Assembly: GCA_963556195.1 (NCBI GenBank)
Contig: OY744537.1
Location: forward strand, 22,999,876 to 23,063,875
Source: Sepiola atlantica
Lineage: Eukaryota; Mollusca; Cephalopoda; Sepiida; Sepiolidae
DNA: 64,000 bases
Direction of reading: 5' to 3'
Part shown: positions 36,704 to 48,328 of the stretch, in pieces
How positions within the stretch are numbered: position 1 is the stretch's first letter
How the letters are laid out: each line of letters begins with the position of its first letter
Position numbers and translations under genes: made by a program
The notes under the pieces: generated by a model
What the model was told of the DNA's origin: nothing
Database searches by the model: none
The model's input: only the letters and a program-made list of their open reading frames with translations

Positions 36704-39700
36704 GTCACTCTCCACATAGATGACCCGAAGGATTTACCTTGGTAAGCCTTACATAGTCTATCTGCATACCAAGTTTGCTAGAAATCTATGTTGTAGTTTT
36801 TTAGTCTAGTGAACAGAAATACACTTTTTTATTTGTATAATAATTTTTCAAACGAAAAGATTTTTATTTTTTTATAATCCGTTTTCATATATAATTTTGT
36901 TTTCTTAGGTACCGCCATCAATGATTCAGCAAATGCGAAGACGTTATGAATTAGAAATGACAAGAAAATCCAGAGTAAGTAACATTAATTCAAGTTATAA
37001 ATAGATTTTATGTAGTTTTTGATTTTGTTCAGTCTGAAGATAATCAGCCTTTTTCTGGACTATGAAAATGTCTGGTAAATATATGCGCCCTCCTGGTGTA
37101 AATATTCTATATATATTAATACGCTAGTAAGTTCCTTTTTTGTCACGCTTGTTATAAAGAATAGTAAGTGGAAGGAGATGGAACTGAAAAAAAGAACCAG
37201 CTCATATTATTTTAAATTTTAAAATCAAACAAATATTTCCCTTTTTCTGGACTATGAAAATGTCTGGTAAATATATGCGCCCTCCTGGTGTAAATATTCT
37301 ATATATTAATACGCTAGTAAGTTCCTTTTTTGTCACGCTTGTTATAAAGAATAATAAGTGGAAGGAGATGGAACTGAAAAAAAGAACCAGCTCATATTAT
37401 TTTAAATTTTAAAATAAAACAAATATTTTCCTTTTGTTGAAATTTTTAAAACATGCAGCGTCATTTCATCAACAGTTTTCTAAATTATATTAAAGACATT
37501 TTTTAAAAAATCATTTATATTTCATTTGTTTTACAGAAGAGTGATTAACATTAAATTATGAAATTACCGTAACTTTTAAGTACTGGTGCCACTCAGAGTA
37601 CTGTTTCTTGCCTTGGCGGAGTACAAAATCGACTTTGCAGTCTAATGGGGAATGATCTGTTCTCTTCATTAGAGCCCCTTTCTTACAGGAGAGGCATTGT
37701 TAGTCTTTGTCTACTCTCTTTAATTTTGTGGTAGGTGCTCGACTTAGCTCCAACCTCTTGTTCCCCACTGTAAAATATTCACAGCAGGAACTCATCTGGT
37801 TACAACCACTTCGAAGAACTTTCCTCTTTTTTCCTCTGTGTACCTAAAAACAAACGAAACTTCCATGAACAGAGTTTTTTTTCAAGAACCTCCCGATACC
37901 ACATGACTGTTTCCCTTCTGGCTGCAACATGGTTATCTTCAAGTCCAATGTCAACAAATACTTATCGAGCCATCCCCTTAAGTAATCCTCTCATAGTATT
38001 GCTCATCATCCAACTGGGGAAAATTCTAGATGATCAAAAATATGAAATCATATAATTTTCTTTTCTTCATAACCTTTTCTAAAAATGCATTTTTTTTTTG
38101 TTGTTATTTGTATTTGCATTTAATGAGTTAGTAATTTTTTTTTTTTTCAGAGGTTAAAAATCCTTGGCAGAAAAGATCGACAAGATATACAGAAGAAAAG
38201 TCCAAATTCTTATGAGGTATTTAAAAGCATTTCGTTTCCTCTGCTCTTCATTTTCGTTTTATATACAACTGGTGTTTCCCCCCACCTAATATTTGTATAT
38301 TTTCTAAGTAAATTTATACATATTGCAAATACTGAGTGAATTTATGGCAAATAGTTTATTCCGTATTTTGTTTTGAGTAATTTTCTTAGAAGTTTAAATC
38401 TATTATAGTCATGTGTTGAATATCCGGGCTGGGCTGTAACAGAAATGTCACCTGGCAGGAAGACAACATACTTGACACAGACACACACCTGGCCGGAAGA
38501 AACAAAACACGGTTGATTGATATGGAAACACAACTCTTCGGAAATAAAATAATTGTTGATAGATTCAAAACCACCTGCAAAGATTATCCTTATCTACAAA
38601 AGGTTAGCTGCAGATGGGAATACCCCAGTGCTAAATAAATGCCCTAGGGGCATGGCTACATTGACAGCGAAGGTGGAATCCCAGAATGGACGTTTACAGA
38701 TGTATGTGTGGATGTCCCAAATTATTATATAAACTAAACCGAAATTGAGATCAAGAGTCAAGAGTTGATTGAGTTTGAGAAAACCACTCCGTCAATTCCT
38801 GTGCATGCTTCGCCTTTTTCACTTGCCTCACTCGTTCACTGCCATCGACAATAAAGATATATCATTGTATTTTTGTACATCAGTTTTTTTTTCATCAAGC
38901 ACAGCAGAAATACAACACATGATTGTAGATCATTCGAAAAGTTGCTGCAGTCCAAAATTATTCATCTCTGAATGGAAATTATGAAATAATGATACCAATT
39001 TTACTGGTGTTCATTTTTAAATTATGATTTCATACAAGATGACCCAAATTAAATGCTACCTTCTTGTGGAATCGTTAATAAGATTCCCAATCGTTTCTGA
39101 AATTTCACCATATTTGGTACAAATAAAATTCAGTCTATGCGTGACTTGTCCGCCAAGTTTCAGTCATGAATATCCAACAGTCTTTGTTTTATTGCCATTC
39201 AATGGGATGTTCAGAATGTGCACTTTTGAGTTGCAAACACACCTGGATATAACTGATCTTGCATCTGATGACCCTCTTCAGTTCAGGAATAGTCTGGGTA
39301 TAGTTTCGATAGACATTATCTTTAAGATAACCCCTACAGATAAAAATCTGAAGGGGGGAGTCATGGTTCGGTGAGTATGAAACTCATTCAGGATTACACC
39401 TCTTACTGATGAGACGACCACCAAAGTGTCTCCGCATATAATTGAACGGTAATAAAGCAAAGATTGTTGGACATTCATGACTGAAACTTATTGAACAAGT
39501 CGGGCATTGTACCAAATATGATTGGATGGCAGAAAGGAATGTAAATTTTATTAATGATTCCATGGATGGCATTTTTCTTGGAGGGGGGGGGGGGAGGTCA
39601 CTCTATATATAAGTTCTGAAGAAGACAATGTGTGAGTGCTACATACTGCCATAACTCAGGTGTTCTGCAACCATGGCGAACATTGATGAACTTGATTAAA

Positions 39701-40331
39701 CATTCGCTCTACATGAAGATAGCTCCTCTTTACAAGCAATTTTGTGGATATAGAACACTTTCCAAATGTTTAAACGTTCCAAGAACAACAATTTGTGATA
39801 ATTCGCGAAATACAAGGAGACTTATTGAGTTAAGAATAAGTGAAGGACTGGCAAAAAAAATTGTTAAATTCTGAGAGAATGGAAAGGAAAATTGTTAGAT
39901 GTCTCAAAGAATTCTCATTTAACGGCGAAGGACGCTGTAAGTGATGTAACATCAAAAGGGTTGATTGCATCAACAGTCACCAGATGCCTTCGTTAAGAAG
40001 GATTTCGAGCTGTAATTAAAAAGGCTAAACACCTCAAATGGACATTATCTTCTGTTAGTTGCCATATAGAACATGGGCAGGAATAGTGAAATTACTTTAT
40101 GGGCAGATGAAACCGAACTAAAATTATTTGGTTTTATGAACTCCGAATATGTATGGTGGAAATCAAATAAAGCTTACAAAACTAAATATATCCTCCCTAA
40201 AATTAAGCATATATTTATATAAGCAGCAAAATGTTCCCAAAGCATAATACTCCTATCACCATCATAGTCAGTTCGCTCTGAAGAGTCGCTGTACGACGAA
40301 ACATGTGTCAGCGGATAACTATTTTATCTAT

Positions 40332-40373
<42 letters not shown>

Positions 40374-43300
40374 TACTAGAAGAATTGTCTAATGATTATG
40401 GATCAAATTTAATGCAAATCTGAAGTATTTTAATTTTCAAATGGGTAGTTTTTCCCATATGATATCTAATACCTATTGTCAAAATTTCACAAAAATTTGA
40501 TATATTGGAATTTTCACAAAAGGGCTTTGCCACTCTTTGCCCTATTTGCATAAAACTAAAACTGAATATAGTCCACATTATCCACCCTTACATGTAGCAG
40601 CTGTGTTCCAAAATTCATAATGATCAGTTAATTAGTTTAGGAGTAAATCTTGTACATACGAATATATAAATACATAAACATATCTAACTTTATATTAGTT
40701 AATAAAAACTAAAAAGTGTCAGAAGCGGGTCCAGGTGGCTGCAAAAAAGATATTTGCCCAAGAAATTTTCCTACATTTTTCAGCAATGAAAAAAAAAAAT
40801 GAAAGTATAATTGGTAATTGCAACCCACCTTTATTCTTTGATTAATCATAATTTTACTAGTGGTGCTGCCACCGAGTGCATGACGCCCTCTAGACCTGAT
40901 GTCGCAGAATAATAGCAACAAAAAAAGACAGACAAGAAAAAAGGATTGTGCACAGGCAAGAGAAGGAAATACCTGGAAGAAAAATATTGTTTAACGAAGA
41001 AGTAGTCATCGCAACGTTAATACAAGACGTTTCATCTGTGGAATTGTGACGATCAAACATAGACAGCTAAGAATACTTCTTTTTTTTTTCACTGCTGAAA
41101 AATGTTTTCTAGAGAAAATGTAAAAAAATTCTTATGCGGCCCACAAAATTATTTATTTACTTTATATTAAGATCGTTTCTCTCTCGATCCCCATTTAGTG
41201 TCTGCTATGAAAATGTCTTTATGTAATTTTATAATTTGTAGAATTCAACGTATTTCTGATTTTCAATGTAGTCGCTATTTATAAAATTATCAGTCAAATG
41301 AGTTCAGTATTTACGCAGAGAAGTGAAACTTTTCTGTTGTCTAATTATATCTATTACCAATGGAGATTTGGTATCTGCCTGTCTGAAGCCAAAACTATAC
41401 TGTTACTTCTATTACTAATGGAGATTTGGTATCTGTCTGTCTGAAGCCAAAACTATACTGTTACTTCTATTACTAATGGAGATTTGGTATCTGTCTGTCT
41501 AGAGCCAAAACTATACTGTTACTTCTATTACTAATGGAGATTTGGTATCTGCCTGTCTGAAGCCAAAACTATACTGTTACTTCTATTACTAATGGAGATT
41601 TGGTATCTGCCTGTCTGAAGCCAAAACTATACTGTTACTTCTATTACTAATGGAGATTTGGTATCTGCCTGTCTGAAGCCAAAACTATACTGTTACTTCT
41701 ATTACTAATGGAGATTTGGTATCTGTCTGTCTAGAGCCAAAACTATACTGTTACTTCTATTACTAATGGAGATTTGGTATCAGCCTGTCTGAAGCCAAAA
41801 CTATACTGTTACTTCTATTACTAATGGAGATTTGGTATCTGTCTGTCTAGAGCCAAAACTATACTGTTACTTCTATTACTAATGGAGATTTGGTATCTGT
41901 CTGTCTGAAGCCAAAACTATACTGTTACTTCTATTACTAATGGAGATTTGGTATCTGTCTGTCTGAAGCCAAAACTATACTGTTACTTCTATTACTAATG
42001 GAGATTTGGTATCTGTCTGTCTGAAACCGAAACTATACTGTTACTTTTATTAATTGTATTATTGTACTATCTTTCAATGCTGGGGTGGGGGCATCTGTTC
42101 TGTTATGATACAATCTTCCCAGGCATTATCTTCTTTTTTTGTGAGGGGGAGGAGTGTAATATAGTATGTTCGTTCATCATGATACATTCCTTTTTTCCGG
42201 ATGAGGGAAAGTGTAGTATCTGTTTTGTTGACATGATACCAACCTCCGAGGTATTACCTTCTCCTTTAACATACCTTAACAAGAAATTGTCACAATCCAT
42301 TAGAAACACTTACATTATATATACTAGCAAAAATATGTGACCGGAGCATATTTTTGCTGCTGCTGATGCTGATGTGTAGTTGTAGTAGACTAATTTGAGG
42401 TGATATTATTTGCTGTTCTCTTAAGCTTAGAATCGTATGTCTACAGAACCATAGCAGATAGTCTAAAAAAAATGTTGCATTTAGAAATAAAATACATTTT
42501 CTGTGAGAAGTGGAGAAGAGAAGCTTCATGAAGACGATCACTCCCCAAATGTAATCTGTGCCCCTCCACCCGCTCTCCGGCAAAAAGACAACTGAATCTT
42601 TTCCCATAATTACATCACATTCATTTGACTTTTTATTGCAGACACATGAGTGTCAGGAAAATCTGATCCACGTCCAAGCACCTCATTTGAATAAAGCTGC
42701 TATGAAAATCCATCTGGTCAATAAAATGACCGTCGCTGATATCTTGGCCCGTTTCCAAGGTGCAGAATATTGTTCAACAGAAAATGGAAGGTACTTTTTA
42801 ATTTTATTATTTTATTTTACCTTTCGTTTTCATAGTTTGGTGAAACTGCACTTTAGAGGCAAAAATGCTAAATCACATATTTTCATTTTATTTCTTTATC
42901 CCTTCATGAGCATCTTGGCATCCTGGTAATAAAAAATAAAAAATATGCAAAGAAACAAAGAAATGCGCTTCCATTTTAAACATTAAAAAAAATTGTTTCA
43001 TTATTTTTTAGTTTGTTTCTACTTTTCCTTTCTTTAATGCATATCGGTGTAACTTCCAGCAACTCAGATTCTTTAAAAAATATCTCATCTAAAAACTCTC
43101 CATATGATATAACTCATTTGGATATCTCAGGAACTAGAGGGTGTTGTAGACCAAGGAAGACTTAGTTTGGGTGTATAAAAATCGATATATGTAACTGTAA
43201 CTGCATGGATAGCGGGCATGAGACGTTGCCTGGTATTATCGACCCCAGAGTCTTGAACATTCATAACACCCTAAATACCAAAACTAAATGAAAAAGAAGA

Positions 43301-46300
43301 ACCATGCAATCCATTTTTTTATACTATGATAAAAACATCAGTCAACATTATTTAAAAAAGTATGTACAGTAGTTACATTCTTGACATACACCTACAACGT
43401 GTTTCAGTTATTAATTACTCTTTTGGTAAAGATATCCTGATGTTTATTGAGGATGAGCGATCAAGTTGCTTGTTCTCTTTAAAATATTGTCTCTAGTTAT
43501 GCCGATTTAAAATTTTATAGGATTTAATTAGACCCTGAAGTTTATGTTCTAAATAGTGTTGAGATACCAATTTTTCCCCATGTCTTTATAACTCAAATTA
43601 CACATATTCTTGTTTATCAAGGCCCAAAGGCCACTCGAGGATAAGGGTTAATGAGTTTGTCAGGTGGACAGTGAGACAACACGGTGATGATTGGTAACGA
43701 TGGTTGAAAATGAGCAGAATTTGATTATTTAAGAGGACAGCTCAACAAGAATTTGTTTATATTGGACTTAACATGTCAAGTTGTAGTCAGTTGGGAAGCA
43801 ACCCCATGGTATTATGTTTCACAGACAGGTAGTTCTTAGAAAGAATCTTTGCTCATGGAAGTTACATTTAGTTTTAGGTACACAGAGGAAGAAAGTAAAA
43901 TTATTTACAGTGGTTGTAGCTAGACGAGTTTATGTTGTGAATGTTTTACACGGTTGACCATAAATTGAAGCTCAGTCGAGCACCTACCATGAAAATAACG
44001 ATAGAGTAGAGAAAGACTAACAACCTCTCTTCTGTGAGAAAGAAATTGTAGTGAAGAGAAGAGGACATCCCCCACTAGGTTTTGAAATAGGTTTTGTACT
44101 CTGTCAAAGTAGGAAAGGGTGCTCTGAGCGTCACCTCCCCAGATGTGGCAACAGTACTCTATCTTAAGACGTATTTGACTCTTATACAAGTAGAGGACTG
44201 TGTCAGACGTAAGATACTTTCTGGAGCGGTAGAATGATTCAACCATTTTTCCAGAAACTTTAGCAACGGATTTGATATAAGTCTTCCATTTCAGGTCTGG
44301 AATGAAGGTCAGTCCTAGGAGCTTATCAATGATAATCCTTGTGAAGTTTCTCTGTACCCCTTTAATATCCAGAATGATCTGTAGCGTGCTTAACTAGGCG
44401 CAAAAAAATATGTTAAGCCACCGTCATTTCTTCTCTTCTTATCTAGCTTCACTTTTTCTTTTTCTTTTGCTTCTAAAATACAACACTCATGGGAAAAGGG
44501 AAGTGGGGTGTACTTATAACTACTGTTTACAAAATCAGATCACATGATCAGATCACATGATCAGATCGCAATTAAAAAGTAAAATAATGTTGATTAACTA
44601 GTCATAATGCTCCCCCCTTCTCTGCACAATTTACCAAAACAAGTTTTGAGAAGTAAGATTTAGATAAGCAAAAGAGATTGATAACTAAGAAGAGTTTTTT
44701 TCCAGCTGACACCAGAGCGTTGACACAACTGAATGCTAAAGAAACTCATGACAATAGTGAGCTTTCAGACAAAATGTCAACATAACTGCTTTAGAAGCCT
44801 GAAAACGACATAGCTGAATGTACATCCACACACACTAAACGTACACAACCATGAACAATACCAAAAAAAAGATGATGGCATTAATCTTTACCACAGAAAA
44901 AATGAAAAAATCTGTAAATCTCAATTCATATTATTCCATTCCTCTTTTACTGATACTTTGTTCTCTTTACTTCCAACACTCTTTAAATATTCCAGTTTCC
45001 ATGAACACCTTTTAGTATCCATAATTGACAGTATTAAGTGTGTTATTTTATTTGTGTTTCTATAAACCTATCTAAAAGTGTTACAATACCTGATTTTTAC
45101 AAATCTCTATATCTTTCATCAAGAAGAGTTCCCAATCCACGAGGGAGACAACTTCAAACAAAGATAAATTACTACTTCACTTATTCAAACTTGAACCTTT
45201 TTTAGAACCATTTAGTTTTTTGTTTTGAATTTTGCGCAACAAACTATTATAAATATAACTGTTCTTTTTATTTTATTTTTCAGTGAACACTTACATTTGA
45301 GAGGCTTATCTAGTCGATCTCCAAATCACATTTATTTGTATGAAGTTGGAGGAAATATTGGTATGTGATAGTTAATCTTCTTAATTCATATCTATATAAT
45401 AAAAGTGAACGTATGTATGTCCGGCTCGCTTCAATAATTATGTATGCAAATTTCATTTTATGAGCAAAGCAGAGGAGGCTTAATCTTAATAACTGACTGA
45501 TAATAAAAAATAAAGGAAATAATTTCTCTCATTTTTTAGTAATCACAAAAAAATATTCCCTTGTTTTTAATATTTTTGTGACTAAAATAGGAATTAATCT
45601 ACGGGCACATGGAGGCTTTATTTACAGATTCGAGAGAGTTTAGTTTTTGAGTAAAACTTATCTTGCATACTTTTTCTTTCAGTTAGATTTAACTTGCATA
45701 ATACAGGGTGGTCACTACAAAAGCAGGAAATTTGTCAAACGGTAATTTATTTTTACAAAGAATAACTTTTATAAAGGTTTTCAAAAACAAATATTATAAT
45801 AACACTTACATGCTCAAAATGTCGTCTGTGCAAATCGAAGAAGTGAATAAGCCAGAAGCAATAAAGTTTACAACCTCAAATTTCCTGCTTGTCTAGCGAC
45901 CATCCTGTATTTTTTTTTTTTTTTTTTTTGTAAGTTTTACCTCGATTAGTTGTTTCATTTTTTACAGTAAGATTTGATGTTTTGTGACAACAGCAGGAAA
46001 TCAATTGTTATTGATAAAAAAAAAATTACTTACTATTCTCCCAGGTAACGCCGGGTAGCCTTGCTAATTATGAAATAAAATGTGACACTTATCTTTCACA
46101 CATAAACAAAAGATTTAAAATCTATTAATATGTGATAGCTAGGGCAATAAATCCTGGAGAATACCTAGGGAAATAAAGTATCAATAAAAAACCAAATTTT
46201 GAATAATTTTTGGGGAATGATTCAGTATTAAAAATGCTCATTTATTGCTCAATGCGAGAGAAATGCCAATTTTGTCTGTTTTTATTTATTTTTTAAACTT

Positions 46301-47181
46301 TTGTTATTTATTTTTTAAACTTCTGTTATTTATTTTTTAAACTTTTGTTATTTATTTTTTAAACTTTTGTTATTTATTTTTTAAACTTTTGTTATTTATT
46401 TTTTAAACTTTTGTTAGCCCCACAAAAGGCTACTGTGATAAGGGTTAGATTTATAGGAAGGCAACCTAAGTGGGGAGTAATGCAAGTAGATGTTTGTTTG
46501 CATTACATTTAAATTTCTGCATTTTGCAACAGATGGGAAAACAGGGAGCGGGAGAGGGAATTCCAAAGGCAAAGGATGCAACATTCCGGCGATATGACAG
46601 AGATTGGAGCTTGGCAGACAGTGCGGGACCTATTACATTAGAGACACTATTTGCGCCCTGTCCAAGAGAGAGGAGACTAGTGGTTGGTGCACCAGCATAG
46701 ATGTGCCAACAATACTCCATGCATAGACAAATGGTGGCTTATAGAGATTTGACAAGAAAATGCAATTTGGTGATAATTTTTACATCGATCAATCAATAAA
46801 ACAACCAGAATTCTGCTAATTAGCGGACCAACTCTCATCTGTCAAAGAATTTGTCATAGCAATTATATGAAAATAAAGTCCAAAATATGAAAAACAACAA
46901 AAAAACAAAATAACAAAAAATAAAAAATAATTGTTTTTTTGTTTTTTGTATTTGGGTTTTGGACTTTAATATTTTGATTCTTAACGGTCCCAACCACGTG
47001 ACTCCCTAAATTTTGAAATTTAAATTTTCTTTCTTTCTTCATTTCATTCTTCCCAAATATGATCTAGGGTTAAGATCGGATTCTAACTCTGCCTGATGAG
47101 ATCTCAGTTTGTAATAGCTGTTGATCGATAACATCGACATGCTTGTGTCGCAGATTTTGTACATATCTGTGTAAATAAAAA

Positions 47182-47243
<62 letters not shown>

Positions 47244-47527
47244 GCTACACATGTGCATACATGTTTCAGCTGCAACTTTATTCAAAGTTCAGCTTCTTCA
47301 GGCCATTTTAACTAAACTGAGAGGAATAGATAAATATACTTGCATATCATTTTTTGAAGAAAACTCTGAATAAGTCACAGCTGAAACATGTATGCACACA
47401 TGTAGCCAATAATGTGTGTATAAATAAAAAAAATGTATACTATAATACAGCTCTACCTGTTATTGAACACTATCTTATAAACACTTTTCATTGGATTAAC
47501 ATCTAAGAAACAACAACCATACAAGTA

Positions 47528-47578
<51 letters not shown>

Positions 47579-47887
47579 TAGCTGTACCTACCTGTTTACG
47601 AAGAAACAGAAATTCATTTTGTTGATTTTAATTTTCTAATCGAATAATTATTTTTGAAGAACTCATGGGAGAGAACTCAATATGATTACACACAATAACT
47701 TCCCTTTAATCTGTTTCGATGAGTAAGGGAAAATGTCATTTTCAGGAACAAAAACTGATGCAAAATAAATTATATTTGTGCCAATAACACAGTGGAAAGA
47801 AAACAACAAAAAATATGCTAGTCAGATAGATTGCTATTTGGGTCTGACTTTGAAACTCTGACAGGATAACTTTATATGTTAGATATA

Positions 47888-47932
<45 letters not shown>

Positions 47933-48271
47933 CATGTGTATCTTTACATATTTATATGAGTGTACACCCTCTATCAAAATTGATGGGAAAAAATTATTTT
48001 TGCACTAATTCATATAAAATAACATCTGAATCGATGAAGTTAAATAAAAATAAGAAAGGAAGAAAACGTTTCAAACAGGAAAGGTTTTAAAAAACAGAAA
48101 GAAAAATGTATAAATCTGTCTAGAAAGTAGTAAGAAAAAAGAACTTGTCTCATTATGGAAATAGATTGACGGTGGGCTATTGGACTTGTTATTTGCTTTC
48201 TAAATTTTCTCTAAATACTTGAAATAGATTCGTCCTGCAGTTTTTTTAAATTGATAACTTTTGTGTGATGG

Positions 48272-48328
<57 letters not shown>

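Noticed and set aside
39384..39430. CTGATGAG phrase as a further hammerhead
   Set aside because: No GAAA box or stem II partner within reach.
42558..42929. A 123-codon frame as an independent gene
   Set aside because: It is exon 8 (42642-42790) with intron read-through at both ends.
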